Assembly (NCBI GenBank): GCA_002716585.1
Contig: PBBL01000087.1
Coordinates: 1 to 64,000 of the forward strand
Length of the DNA: 64,000 bases
Reading direction: 5' to 3'
Origin: Myxococcales bacterium
Lineage (GTDB): Bacteria > Myxococcota_A > Bradymonadia > Bradymonadales > GCA-2716585
The position numbers and the translations under genes are program-made. Of the stretch, positions 51,557 to 61,222 are shown in pieces. Below the pieces are notes generated by a model. That model saw nothing but the letters and a program-made list of their open reading frames with translations, did not search any database and was not told the origin of the DNA. How positions within the stretch are numbered: the stretch's first letter is position 1; each line of letters opens with the position of its first letter.

Positions 51557-54500
51557 TCAGTCCACGCCGACCTCCAGGGTGTAGGCGTTGGAGTTGGTGT
51601 CAAAGGTTTCGACGCGGATGACGTACTCGCCGCTGATGGTGGCGTTGTGGGAGAGCGACTCGTCGTCGCTGTCGGTGATGGAGGTGGCGACGGGGGCGCC
51701 GCCCGGCCCGAGGAGGATGAGGTCGAGGTTGCCGTCGGCGTTGGTGAAGCGGATGGTGACGTCGAGGCGGTCGCCCTGGCTGAGTTGGACGCGGTAGAGG
51801 TCCAGCTCGTCGGCCTCGTAGCAGATCCCGAGGTCGGCGTAGGTGCCCGGGGTGATCGCGGGCGCTTCGGCGAGGGTGTTGTTGGGCTCGAAGCGGTCAT
51901 CGCAGTTCTGGAGCGCGACCCGGCTCTCCGAGATGTTGTAGAGGATCGCCCCGCCGCCCTGCTGCTGGACCCGGACGAAGTAGGTGCCCGCGTCGTAGGC
52001 GAGGAAGCCGATGTTGCTGATGCCACCCATGCTGAGGTCGTCGGAGCCGATGGTGTTCATGTTGGAGTCCATGACCTCGACGCTGGCGACGGCGTCGCGC
52101 TGGGTGAGCTGGGTGAGGATGGTCAGGCGCGTGAAGGGGTCGGGCAGGGTGACGCGGTAGACGTCAACGTCGTCGCTGCACAGGATGGTGTCGCCCAGCT
52201 CACCCGAGAGGGGCGTGGCCTGCCCGGTGGTGTCGTTGGGCTCGTAGGGGTCCTCGTCGCAGCTGGCGGGCTCCAGGAGGCTCCACGAGAGGGTGTAGCT
52301 GAGTTCGCTGTCGCCCTCGGTGGCGGCGCGCATGTAGTAGCGCCCGGCGGCGGGCGCGACGCCCGAGAACACCGCCGGGTTGTCGTCGCCGACGTACTCG
52401 GCGAGCACGGTGACGCCGTCCTCGTCGAGGAGGGTGTAGCGCATGGTGACGGGCAGCAGCACGGTCGTGAGCGCGAAGACGCGCACCTCGCTGCCCGCCT
52501 GATCCACGTCGAAGGCGTAGTAATCGACGTCGCCCGCGCACGACGCGGCGCCGACCACCGTCGGGACGTCGCTCGCCTGGGCGACGGTGTCGTTGGGCTC
52601 GTAGCGGTCGTCGCACAGCGGGCCGATGACCGCGGGCTCGACGTCGACGGTCATGCTGTAGCGGATGCCGTCGTCGGGGCCGGAGACGGCGCGCACCCGC
52701 ACCCGGTAGCGCCCGGCGGACGGGGCGACGACCTCGGCCTGCTCGGCGCTCCCGTTGGAGGTCGAGGCGTCGAGCGTCTGCCCCGAGGGGCTCAAGAGGT
52801 AGAGGTCGAGGTTGGTCTCGGCGTTGGACGTCATCGTCACGCTCAGCGTGTCCCCTTCGGCGAGGTCCACCCCGTAGAAGTCCTCCTCCCCCGAGCAGTG
52901 GGTCAGATCCTGGTAGAGCCCGGGGAGCATCTCGGTGGCCGCCGCCGAGCTGTTGTTGGGCTCGAAGATGTCGCCGTCCTCGCAGACGATGGGGTCGCTG
53001 GTGAGGGAGGCCTCCAGCCGGTAGGTGTTGAGCTGCTCCGCGTCGGCGCCGAAGACGCGCGCGTAGACCACGCCGGAGCGCTCGGCGGTGTAGTAGAGCA
53101 CGTTGCTGTTGGGCCACGCCCGCGACCCCTGGAGGCGGCTCCCGCTCGCGTCGACCAGCTCCAGATCGAGGTCACCCTCGCTGCGCGTCAGCTCGATCCG
53201 CACCGTGAGCGTCATGCCCGCGTCGACGTTGACGGCGTAGCGGTCCTCGTCCCCCGGGCAGAGCACCTGGTTCGGGTAGCTGTCCCCGTCGTTGAGCGGG
53301 GTGGCCTGCCCGGCGGTGTTGTCCGGCTCAAAGGTGTCGTCGTCGCAGATGGGCACCTCGTCGCTGTCCACGGCGATCTGGAGCGCGTAGCCCGTGGACT
53401 GCCCGGCGTCGGCGCCGAAGACGCGGGCGTAGACCGTGATGGGCTGCTCGGCGGTGTAGCGCAGGATGTTGCTGTTGGGCCACGCCCGTGACTCAAGGAG
53501 CCGCTCCCCGCTCGCGTCGACCAACTCCAGATCGAGGTCGCCCTCGCTGCGCGTGAACTCGATCCTCGCCATCAGCTCGGCGCCCGCGTCGAGGTTGACC
53601 CGGTAGTGGTCGCGCTCGCCGGGGCAGAGGGTCAGCTCGGAGAAGCGATCGCCGTCGGAGACGGGCGTCGCCTGGGCGATGGAGTTGTTGGGCTCCAGCG
53701 CGTCGGCGTCACAGGGGATCTCCTCCGGGGTGATGAGCGCCGTGATCCCATAGGTGTTGAGCGTCTCGTCGTCGGCCCCACGGATCTCCAACAGGACATC
53801 GCCGCCCTGCTCGGCGGTGAAGGTGAGGAGCCTGCCTTCGGGCCACGCCTCGGACGGCCAGAGCAGATCGCCCGCCGCGTCGAGCAGGTTCAGCTCCAGC
53901 ACGCCGTCCGCGGCCTCGAAGGAGAGCAGCGCCGTCAACGTGTCGCCCGCCTCAAGGTGCACCGCGTACAGATCGCGGTCACCCGGGCACAGCGACTGAA
54001 GCGGGCGCGCCTCGTTGTGGGCCAGCGCGGTGGCCTGGGCTGGGGTGTTGTCAGGCTCCAGCGCGTCGTCGTCGCACTCGATCGGCGTGTCATCCCGGCT
54101 CAGCGTCGCGCCGAGGCGGTAGCTGTTGGACTGCTCGGCGTCCACGCCCAGGACCCGCACGAGGAGCGTCCCGGCGCGCGTGGACGTGTAGCGGAGGATG
54201 TTGCTGTTGGGCCACGCCCGCGACCCCTGGATCCGCTCCCCGGATGTGTTCAGCAGCTCCAGATCGAGGTCGCCCTCGCTGCGCGTCAGCTCCATCCGCA
54301 CCGTGAGCGTCATGTTCGCCCCCACGCTGATCGCGTAGACGTCCTCATCCCCCGGACACAGGACCTGCTCCGGGTAGCTGTCCCCGTCTCGGAGCGGCGT
54401 GGCCTGGGTGCCGTCGTTGTTCGGCTCGTTGGCGTCGTCCTCACACACGATGATCTCTTCCCGGCACACCGCGTCGACGCACGCGAACCCAACGTCGCAC

Positions 54501-55072
54501 CCCGCGTTGTCGCGGCACCCCGCGACGCAGGCGTTGTCCTCGCAGATGCTCCCCGCGTCGCACTGATCGTCGCCGCGACACCCCTCGACGCACGCCTCGT
54601 CCAGGCAGATCAGCGCGGGATCGCACCCCGCGTCGTCGCGGCACCCCGCGACGCACACCTGATCGACGCAGATCTCACCCTCGGCGCACGCGTCATCCTG
54701 AACGCAGTCCGGGCCGCCGGTGGTTCCACCGGTGGTTCCGCCCATTCCACCCGTGGTGCCTCCGGTCGTTCCCCCAGTGGTTCCTCCCGTCGTCCCGGTC
54801 GTGCCTCCCGTGGTGCCTCCGGTCGTCCCACCCGTGGTGCCCCCGGTCGTGCCCGTCGCGCCGCCGGTGGTGGCGCCTGTACCGCCGGTGGTGGCGCCGG
54901 TGCCCGCCGTGCCGTCGCTGGTGCCGCCCGTCGAGCCGCCGATTGTACCCGCGCCGACCCCGGACTCGCCGCCGCCGCAGGCGATCACCGTGGTGAGCGC
55001 CAGGGTGAGGCCGAGGAGCCTCCCGAGGTGTGGTGTGGTGGTGCGCGGGTTCAAGCTGTGGAGCGGTGTCAT
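51557..55072 (-). CDS. Large surface lipoprotein with Cys-rich repeats and eight PPC domains
   Basis: A 1171-residue protein from ATG 55072 with GGAGG upstream; lipobox VIAC. After the lipid anchor comes a Thr/Gly-rich stalk (about 30-115), then four 21-residue Cys-rich repeats of C..GC..D type, then eight tandem PPC (bacterial pre-peptidase C-terminal) beta-sandwich units of about 120 residues, each opening with EPNN/EPDN and CPGDxDxY. Units 1 and 4, and to a lesser degree 3, are near-identical at DNA level. No catalytic domain is seen. PPC domains usually flank secreted peptidases, so a free tandem array looks like an adhesion or matrix protein. Confidence 0.8.
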   Translation of the reverse strand: MTPLHSLNPRTTTPHLGRLLGLTLALTTVIACGGGESGVGAGTIGGSTGGTSDGTAGTGATTGGTGATTGGATGTTGGTTGGTTGGTTGGTTGTTGGTTGGTTGGTTGGMGGTTGGTTGGPDCVQDDACAEGEICVDQVCVAGCRDDAGCDPALICLDEACVEGCRGDDQCDAGSICEDNACVAGCRDNAGCDVGFACVDAVCREEIIVCEDDANEPNNDGTQATPLRDGDSYPEQVLCPGDEDVYAISVGANMTLTVRMELTRSEGDLDLELLNTSGERIQGSRAWPNSNILRYTSTRAGTLLVRVLGVDAEQSNSYRLGATLSRDDTPIECDDDALEPDNTPAQATALAHNEARPLQSLCPGDRDLYAVHLEAGDTLTALLSFEAADGVLELNLLDAAGDLLWPSEAWPEGRLLTFTAEQGGDVLLEIRGADDETLNTYGITALITPEEIPCDADALEPNNSIAQATPVSDGDRFSELTLCPGERDHYRVNLDAGAELMARIEFTRSEGDLDLELVDASGERLLESRAWPNSNILRYTAEQPITVYARVFGADAGQSTGYALQIAVDSDEVPICDDDTFEPDNTAGQATPLNDGDSYPNQVLCPGDEDRYAVNVDAGMTLTVRIELTRSEGDLDLELVDASGSRLQGSRAWPNSNVLYYTAERSGVVYARVFGADAEQLNTYRLEASLTSDPIVCEDGDIFEPNNSSAAATEMLPGLYQDLTHCSGEEDFYGVDLAEGDTLSVTMTSNAETNLDLYLLSPSGQTLDASTSNGSAEQAEVVAPSAGRYRVRVRAVSGPDDGIRYSMTVDVEPAVIGPLCDDRYEPNDTVAQASDVPTVVGAASCAGDVDYYAFDVDQAGSEVRVFALTTVLLPVTMRYTLLDEDGVTVLAEYVGDDNPAVFSGVAPAAGRYYMRAATEGDSELSYTLSWSLLEPASCDEDPYEPNDTTGQATPLSGELGDTILCSDDVDVYRVTLPDPFTRLTILTQLTQRDAVASVEVMDSNMNTIGSDDLSMGGISNIGFLAYDAGTYFVRVQQQGGGAILYNISESRVALQNCDDRFEPNNTLAEAPAITPGTYADLGICYEADELDLYRVQLSQGDRLDVTIRFTNADGNLDLILLGPGGAPVATSITDSDDESLSHNATISGEYVIRVETFDTNSNAYTLEVGVD
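51560..54474 (-). repeat. Tandem PPC-coding repeats (eight units, about 360 bp each)
   Basis: EPNN/EPDN-starting units recur about every 360 bases, with starts near 54429, 54056, 53695, 53320, 52960, 52600, 52240 and 51880. About 30 bases around 53102 and 54200 are shared exactly, as is much of the sequence around 53161 and 54250, indicating recent internal duplication. Confidence 0.85.
54474..54712 (-). repeat. Four 63-bp repeats encoding a Cys-rich module
   Basis: The sequence encodes four consecutive copies of a 21-residue C-x(5)-C-x(4)-C-V-x-G-C unit. Confidence 0.75.
54714..54950 (-). repeat. Low-complexity Gly/Thr-coding minisatellite
   Basis: Repeated 9-18-base units built from GGTGGTTCC/GGTCGT-type elements encode TGG and TGGTTGG-type residues. 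Unit order is irregular, typical of slippage. Confidence 0.85.
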
Positions 55073-55257
55073 GCAGATCCTCCGTGGTGGACGCCATGTG
55101 GCTCGGCATATAGTGTAGCTTTCAGGCCACATTCTGCCAGGGGAAATGATGACCTGGCCGAATGGGGTCGCCGCGGCGTTGAAATCGAGCGAGCGCGCGG
55201 GGGAGGACGCGGCGCGCCTCGCTCATGACATCCTGAGAGCTCAGGAGGGGATCGACA

Positions 55258-57258
55258 ATGAACACGCAGACCAGGTTGCCCAGCTCCCGGTGGGGGCGTC
55301 ACGCGTGTGGGACCATCACGGCGGAGTCGCTGGAGTGGCTCGTGACCAACGGCCTGGGGGGCTACGCCTCGGGCACCGTCGCGGGGCTCAACAGCCGCCG
55401 CTACCACGGGTTGCTGGTCTCGGCCCAGTCGCCTCCGCTGGGCCGGATCATGATGGTGAGTCGGATGGACGAGGTCGCCGACTACGCGGGGCGCACCTGG
55501 CCGCTGTTCACCAACCGGTGGCGCGGCGACGTGGTCCAGCCCCACGGCTATGAGCTGCTGGAGTCCTTCGCGCTGGAGGGGACGACCCCGGTCTGGACCT
55601 ACGCGGTGGCGGACGCGCTGCTGGAGAAGCGCGTCTTCATGAGCCCCGGGCGAGACACGACCCACGTCACCTGGAGGCTGGTGCGTGGCACGGCGCCGCT
55701 GACGCTGCGGATCAAGGTCATGGTCGGGTACCGCGATCACCACGCCACCAGCTCCTCGGCCGGATGGCGGATGCGGGTCGAGCCCTGCGAGCCCGGTGTG
55801 CGCGTGACCGCCTACGACGGCGCGACCCCGATCCTGCTCGCCAGCGCCGCGGCCGAGGCGAGCCCGCGCCACACCTGGCACCACCAGCTCCTGCTCAGCA
55901 GCGAGCGCGAGCGGGGCTTCCCCTACCTCGACGACATCCTCCACGTGGCGACCTTCACGCTGGCGCTGGAGCCCGGCGAGGAGGGCTCCGTCGTCTGCTC
56001 GACGGAGGAGGCGCCGGAGCTGGACCCGGCGGTGGCCTACGAGGCGCGGCAGGCGCACGAGCGGCGCACGCTGGAGCGGTACGCCGCCGTCACCCCGGAG
56101 CCGCCCCCCGCGACGCTGAAGCAGCTCGCGCTCGCCGCCGATCAGTTCATCGTCCACCGCCCGGTGAGCGGCGAGCCCGACGGCACGACCATCCTCGCGG
56201 GCTACCCCTGGTTCGGCGACTGGGGGCGCGACACCATGATCAGCCTCCCGGGGTTGACCCTGGCCACCGGGCGGGCGGAGCTGGCGGCGTCGATCCTGAG
56301 GACCTCCGCGCAGTTCGTGGACCGGGGCATGCTACCCAACCGCTTCCCCGACGACGAAGGCGAGCAGGTCGAGTACAACACGGTGGACGCGACGCTGTGG
56401 TACATCACGGCGATCGCCCGGACCTTCGAAGCGACGGGTGACGCGCAGCTCATCGAGGAGCTGTGGCCCGTGCTGGAGTCGATCATCGCGCACCACGCCG
56501 AGGGCACCCGCTACGGGATCGGCGTTGATCCGTCCGATGGCCTGCTGCGGGCCGGTGAGGAGGGGGTGCAGCTGACGTGGATGGACGCTCGCGTGGAGGG
56601 TCGGGTGATCACGCCCCGCATGGGCAAGCCGGTGGAGGTCAACGCGCTGTGGCTGAGGGCGTTGGACATCATGGTGGAGCTGTCCGAGGTGCTCGGGCGC
56701 GACGCCGCGACCTGGCGACCGATGGCGGAGGCGGCGCGGCGCGGCTTCGCGCGCTTCTTCAACCCGGAGCTGGGCTACTGCTACGACGTGCTCGATGGGC
56801 CGGGTGGTCACGACGCGACGCTCCGCCCCAACCAGATCCTCGCGGTGTCGCTCCCCAACTCACCGCTCACGGCGGAGCAGCAGCGCAGCGTCGTCTCGGT
56901 CTGCGCCCGGCGCCTGCTGGCCTCGGCCGGGCTTCGGAGCCTCGACCCCGAGCACCCCGACTACGCGCCAGCCTACCGCGGCAGCCCGGACGCGCGCGAC
57001 GCCGTGTACCACCAGGGGACCGCCTGGGGCTGGCTCCTCGGACCCTTCGCCGAGGCGCACCTGAGGGTCTTCGGTGACCGCGCCCAGGCGCGGCGCCTAC
57101 TCCAACCTGCGCTGGACCACCTGCGCACCTACGGGATCGGCAGCGTCGCTGAGATCTTCGACGGAGACGCCCCGCACACCCCGCGCGGCTGCATCGCCCA
57201 GGCGTGGAGCGTGGCCGAGGTGCTGCGCGCCTGGCGCCTGACCTGCGCCGCCGACTGA
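55258..57258 (+). CDS. Glycogen debranching enzyme / amylo-alpha-1,6-glucosidase (GH133-like)
   Basis: A 666-residue cytoplasmic glycogen debranching enzyme: the GDE N-terminal domain (EWLVTNGLGGYASGT, SRRYHGLLV near residues 25-50) followed by an (alpha/alpha)6 barrel with GYPWFGDWGRDTMISLPG near 313-330 (Asp in GDWGRD) and the AMDARVEG-like segment TWMDARVEG near 441. It removes alpha-1,6 branch residues from glycogen. GGAGGGG lies seven bases ahead of the ATG. It is divergent from the PPC lipoprotein; no glg operon is adjacent. Confidence 0.92.
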   Translation: MNTQTRLPSSRWGRHACGTITAESLEWLVTNGLGGYASGTVAGLNSRRYHGLLVSAQSPPLGRIMMVSRMDEVADYAGRTWPLFTNRWRGDVVQPHGYELLESFALEGTTPVWTYAVADALLEKRVFMSPGRDTTHVTWRLVRGTAPLTLRIKVMVGYRDHHATSSSAGWRMRVEPCEPGVRVTAYDGATPILLASAAAEASPRHTWHHQLLLSSERERGFPYLDDILHVATFTLALEPGEEGSVVCSTEEAPELDPAVAYEARQAHERRTLERYAAVTPEPPPATLKQLALAADQFIVHRPVSGEPDGTTILAGYPWFGDWGRDTMISLPGLTLATGRAELAASILRTSAQFVDRGMLPNRFPDDEGEQVEYNTVDATLWYITAIARTFEATGDAQLIEELWPVLESIIAHHAEGTRYGIGVDPSDGLLRAGEEGVQLTWMDARVEGRVITPRMGKPVEVNALWLRALDIMVELSEVLGRDAATWRPMAEAARRGFARFFNPELGYCYDVLDGPGGHDATLRPNQILAVSLPNSPLTAEQQRSVVSVCARRLLASAGLRSLDPEHPDYAPAYRGSPDARDAVYHQGTAWGWLLGPFAEAHLRVFGDRAQARRLLQPALDHLRTYGIGSVAEIFDGDAPHTPRGCIAQAWSVAEVLRAWRLTCAAD

Positions 57259-57336
57259 GCGGGTTGTCCCGATCGATGTCCTGGCCAGCTCCAGGCGGCG
57301 GACCTACCTTCTCCCCATCGGTTGCCTGGAGGGAAC

Positions 57337-58269
57337 ATGAAGCGACACACGGCGTCCTGGGTGAGGGTTGTTGAGCGCGCGGCGCGTCTGAGCCAGACCG
57401 GCGACATGAGCGGGTTGGGGTCCCTGCTCACCGGCGCGGTTCGGGTGGCGCTGGGGCTCGCGCTGCTGATCCTGCTGGGGTTCATCCTGAACGACTGCGC
57501 GTCCACGCCGCCCCAGCAGCGCGTGGCGAGCTTCAACATCGAGAACTTCCCCAAGCACGGACGCCAGGCACAAGGCGCCTTCGCCCACATCGAGCGCCTG
57601 CGCGCGGGCGCCGTAGGCGTTCAGGAGATCATCGCGCCTGAGCGCTTTCGGCGAGAGGCCCGCGCCCGGCTCGGCCCGTCCTGGGACTTCGTCTGGTCCT
57701 CCCCCATCAGCCTCCAGCGCGTCGGGGTGCTGTACGACACGGCGCTGTTTCGCCTCGTCGAGGCGCGCGAGCACCGGCAGACCGTCACCGACCGTGGCGC
57801 GCGCCCCGCCCTGGAGGCGGTGCTGCGCCCGATCGGGGATGGGGAGGGCGCCCCGCTGCTTCGCGTGGTGGTGCTCCACCTCAAGGCGGGCGGCGATCAC
57901 GCCGAGACCCGTCGTCGGCAATTGGAGGCCCTGAGGCCAGTCCTCAAGGAGCTGCTCGCCACGGGCGATCGGGTGGTGCTCCTCGGCGACTTCAACTCCA
58001 CCGGAGAGCAGGACCGACGCCTGCTCGCTCGGTTGAGCGCTGACCTTGGGATGAGCTGGGGCTCCAGGGGGCTGGCCTGCACGTCGTACTGGGACCGCCG
58101 AGACGGGTGCCTGGGCTCCCCGTTGGACCACGTGCTGAGTTGGGAGCCGCCTCGGCGAGTCTACGTGGGCGGAGCCTGTGCGGAGGTCGGGTGTGAGCCG
58201 GGGCCGAGCTGCCCGATCTACTGCGAGGAGGTCTCGGACCACTGCCCGGTGGTGATCGACCTGCGATGA
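57337..58269 (+). CDS. Membrane-anchored EEP (endonuclease/exonuclease/phosphatase) protein
   Basis: A 310-residue protein from ATG 57337 (GGAGGG upstream). A transmembrane segment at about 30-52 contains a lipobox-like LNDC, so it is an exported or membrane-bound protein. The EEP fold follows: Asn in SFNIENF, Glu in GVQEI, catalytic His-region in VVVLHLKAG, GDFNSTGE and C-terminal SDHCPVV. Substrates in the family include nucleic acids, phosphoinositides and sphingomyelin. Its stop overlaps the next start (ATGA), indicating translational coupling to an unknown membrane protein. Confidence 0.82.
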   Translation: MKRHTASWVRVVERAARLSQTGDMSGLGSLLTGAVRVALGLALLILLGFILNDCASTPPQQRVASFNIENFPKHGRQAQGAFAHIERLRAGAVGVQEIIAPERFRREARARLGPSWDFVWSSPISLQRVGVLYDTALFRLVEAREHRQTVTDRGARPALEAVLRPIGDGEGAPLLRVVVLHLKAGGDHAETRRRQLEALRPVLKELLATGDRVVLLGDFNSTGEQDRRLLARLSADLGMSWGSRGLACTSYWDRRDGCLGSPLDHVLSWEPPRRVYVGGACAEVGCEPGPSCPIYCEEVSDHCPVVIDLR

Positions 58270-59759
58270 ACCAGGAGACCCAGGAGCCCAGGCAGAGCAC
58301 CGCCATGGCGCTCTACCACCTGTCCGCGCACGACACGGTCCCCGAGTGGAACCCGCTGTACGGCTTTGAGAAGATCGTCGTCTGGCTCATGGTCCTGCCT
58401 TTGATGCCGGTCATCTGGCTGTTCTGGCCGCTCCTCCTCCTCACGGGCCGACTTCGGCAGAGCAGAGACACCCTCAAGCGCCTGACCGTCCTCCGAGAGC
58501 TGCGTTGGCTCGTCTGGATGCGCCTGGTGGCGCGTGTCGCCGCGCGTTGCCCCAATGGGCAGGTGCTCCGCTCGTTCTCCAATGAGACCAACGACCGACT
58601 GAACAACCTGTTCCAGGGCCACACGCTCAACCTCAAGCTCAGCCCCTGGCCTGACGTCGCCCCCGACGAGACGTTGGAGGTCAACCTGGACTTCACGGAG
58701 CCTGACCCGAGCGCGCGGGGTCTGGAGCCCGAGGTGACCATCACCCTGCGTGCCCGAGGGGAGCGCCTGGCGGTCGGGCTGTCCCGGGCGCTCCAGCGGC
58801 GCTCGGAGTTCCCGGTCACGTACCTCGTTCAAGGGAAGCGTCACGTCGTCGCCGTGGGTGAACGTCGGTGGAGCCTCCCTGAGCGCCTGACGGACGTTCA
58901 CGCCGACACCGACCCGCTCCTCGCGACGATCGGGGTGGAGCTGGCGGAGGTGGTGGACGACGCGCTCCAGTTCGCTGGGTTGAACCCCGAGGCGCAGTCG
59001 CCCGCCTCGCAAGCGCCGCTGACGATGACGCGCAGCGCCTCCTCGGAGGCGGCGCCGCCGCAGGGGCCGCGCTCCTTCACGTTGAGCCCCGCGACGCCGC
59101 TGCCCACGACGCTCCGCTCGTCGCGCTGGGTGCGCCTGTTTCGCCATGACCCGGTCAACGCGGCGTTTCTGGTGATCGCAGCGTTGATGCTCACGCTTGG
59201 CGGCGTGGGGGCGCTGATGCTGGCGACGCAGACGCTGGGGGTCGCGCTGATCGCGCTGCTGGCTGTGGCGTACATGGCCTTTGGGGTGGGGTTGCTGGGG
59301 AGCCGCCTCCTGGATTCGTTTGGCTCCTCCGCGCCGCGTCGCTGGAACCGAGACGCGCTGGAGCAGCAGCTTGAGCTGACCGAAGCGGGCACCCTACGCG
59401 CCGAAGACGCGACGCTCGACCTCGCCTCGCCCTTTCAAGTCTCCTTGAGCCAGGCACCCCACACCGCAGGGCGCCTCCACGTCCACCTCGCCCAACGCGA
59501 TGAGGGCGGCGAGGTAGGGCGCCTGACCGTGGCGGTCCGCTGCGATGATGTCCCCCAGGACGTGCCCGCGTTGGACACGCAGGCGCCCTGGATGGCGCCG
59601 CGCGAGTTCGCCGAGCGCTTCTGGCCCGCCATCCAGTATTACGCCGCGCTTCATGGGGGCGCGTCGCCCTGGAGCTTCGCGTTGCCAGGGGACGCCTCGA
59701 CGTCGTCCCTGGCGGAGGCGCAGGTGCAAGCCGTCGCCACCGCCCACCACCGACGGTGA
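58266..59759 (+). CDS. Hypothetical membrane protein coupled to the EEP gene
   Basis: A 497-residue protein with hydrophobic segments at about 35-65 and 305-350, and soluble regions around them. The N-terminal soluble part (about 90-230) is mixed alpha/beta, and the C-terminal 130 residues are mixed as well; no domain is recognised. The start ATG overlaps the EEP stop by four bases. The coupling suggests that it anchors or regulates the EEP protein. Confidence 0.6.
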   Translation: MNQETQEPRQSTAMALYHLSAHDTVPEWNPLYGFEKIVVWLMVLPLMPVIWLFWPLLLLTGRLRQSRDTLKRLTVLRELRWLVWMRLVARVAARCPNGQVLRSFSNETNDRLNNLFQGHTLNLKLSPWPDVAPDETLEVNLDFTEPDPSARGLEPEVTITLRARGERLAVGLSRALQRRSEFPVTYLVQGKRHVVAVGERRWSLPERLTDVHADTDPLLATIGVELAEVVDDALQFAGLNPEAQSPASQAPLTMTRSASSEAAPPQGPRSFTLSPATPLPTTLRSSRWVRLFRHDPVNAAFLVIAALMLTLGGVGALMLATQTLGVALIALLAVAYMAFGVGLLGSRLLDSFGSSAPRRWNRDALEQQLELTEAGTLRAEDATLDLASPFQVSLSQAPHTAGRLHVHLAQRDEGGEVGRLTVAVRCDDVPQDVPALDTQAPWMAPREFAERFWPAIQYYAALHGGASPWSFALPGDASTSSLAEAQVQAVATAHHRR

Positions 59760-59920
59760 GCGCCATGATGTACCTCGCCTGGCCTTGAAACGCCGATACA
59801 CGTTATGGTGGACCCGGTTCCTGACGATGAACACACGCGAGCTGGCCCCTGACGCGCTGCTTTTTCCTGCGCGCCCCTGAGTTCGCCGCCGCGTGCCACT
59901 CAACCTGGATCGGTGCGACC

Positions 59921-60553
59921 ATGACGGATGACAGACATGACGGGCTCAGCACCACGTTGAACAAAGTGCGCGAGGCCTACCGGTTGATTCACGCCTACCA
60001 GCGCCTGACCATCGACATCATGGGGTTGATCTACGAGGAGCTGGCGAAGCACGGCGCGAGCTTTCACCGGTGGGCTCCTGTCCTGGGCCACTACCCTCCC
60101 CGGAGTCGGTTCGATCAGCCCTTCTTCGCGCCGGGCAACGGGTGGGCCTGGGATCTTGTGCCGGGGTACGCCTGGAAGGCGTCCTTCGACCACGCGACCC
60201 CCACCCATGCGCACCGGATCATCGTCTACATCATCAGCGACACCGGGCTGGAGTACGGCACCACCGAGCCCGACCCGGAGACCTTCGAGCCGCCCGAGCG
60301 GTGCGCGTCCACGGTGTGGGTTCGCGTCTGGCGCAGCGCCGCTCCGGGGCAGGACTGGGAGCCCGCGCGCCGCTACGTCAACGCCAACCCCGGAGTGAAC
60401 GACGGGGAGCGCCACACGCTCACCGTGAACGGGCAGACGATGGAGTTTCAGCACATCACCGTGCCGCTGGAGGGTCTGGACGACGGCGCCGCGGTGCACC
60501 AGCTGGTCATCCAGCCAATCTTGAGGTGGCTGGGCGGCGACGTGGCTTCGTGA
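59921..60553 (+). CDS. Hypothetical protein
   Basis: A 210-residue cytoplasmic-looking protein without a signal peptide. It begins with a helical segment (NKVREAYRLIHAYQRLTI) and continues with strand-rich sequence carrying WAWDLVPGYAW and IIVYIISDTGLEYG. No family recognised. Its ribosome site is poor, but the frame is coherent and the C-terminal edge meets the convergent SgcJ-like gene at a 26-base gap. Confidence 0.55.
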   Translation: MTDDRHDGLSTTLNKVREAYRLIHAYQRLTIDIMGLIYEELAKHGASFHRWAPVLGHYPPRSRFDQPFFAPGNGWAWDLVPGYAWKASFDHATPTHAHRIIVYIISDTGLEYGTTEPDPETFEPPERCASTVWVRVWRSAAPGQDWEPARRYVNANPGVNDGERHTLTVNGQTMEFQHITVPLEGLDDGAAVHQLVIQPILRWLGGDVAS

Positions 60554-60579
60554 CGCACAGAGGCCCCGCGTGAAGCCCC

Positions 60580-61023
60580 TCAGTGGGTGTTGGGAGGTGG
60601 ACCGGGGCGGTCGTCACCCCTTCGGTAGGTCGCGGAGTGGTCGGCGTTGCAGACCTGCACGATCGCGAGGCCCTCGGATCCAGGACCCATGACGACCAGC
60701 ATGACGCCGCGGCGAGGGGGCAGCTCATCGCCTGTCGGCGCGCGGTGCCCTGTCGTGACCCAGCGCATCTCCGCGGTGCAGACATCAGGGGTGACCGCGC
60801 GCAGCGTGACGGCGTCCGCGGTGAGCACGGCGTCGGCGAGGATCGTTGACCAGGGGCGGGCGTGGCCTTCGCCGATCTGCTTTGGTCCGAGCATCGTGTT
60901 CCCGACGACGTCGATGAAGACCGCGTCGTCGCGAAACAGCGCTGCGAAGCTCTCGGGATTCTTTGCGTTCCATCGCGCGACGAGTTCATCGACGAGCTTC
61001 TGGGCGTCCTCAGCGTTGAACAT
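60580..61023 (-). CDS. SgcJ/EcaC-type NTF2-like protein
   Basis: A 147-residue NTF2-fold protein of the SgcJ/EcaC family. The early VDELVARWNAKNPESFAALFRDDAVFIDVVGN is a typical start (quoted in parts: ARWNAKNPESFAALF, DAVFIDVVG). It is a cytoplasmic small protein of unknown substrate; NTF2-like folds act as isomerases, hydroxylase partners or binding proteins. GGAGG lies ahead of the ATG. Confidence 0.8.
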   Translation of the reverse strand: MFNAEDAQKLVDELVARWNAKNPESFAALFRDDAVFIDVVGNTMLGPKQIGEGHARPWSTILADAVLTADAVTLRAVTPDVCTAEMRWVTTGHRAPTGDELPPRRGVMLVVMGPGSEGLAIVQVCNADHSATYRRGDDRPGPPPNTH

Positions 61024-61222
61024 CTTTTCGTCCTCCAGGCGTACTTACGGGCCTCTCTTTCTTTCAAGCTCAGGAGCCAGGGCCACTTCAAGACACCACC
61101 CTCTCAAGACTGGTTGTTCTCCAAAGCCCTCCCCTCCCTCTCCAGCACCATCGATGAACAACCGCGCCTCTCCTACGGGATCAAGCGCGTCAGGGGCCTG
61201 GCACAATCGCCAGGCAGGAGGC

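Noticed and set aside
51437-53491. 684-codon plus-strand frame opposite the PPC repeats
   Set aside because: Repeats make the antisense frame open and repetitive; there is no ribosome site or domain.
54714-54950. Short repeats resembling a CRISPR array
   Set aside because: Units are 9-18 bases without unique spacers, in frame with a Gly/Thr stalk, so it is a coding minisatellite.
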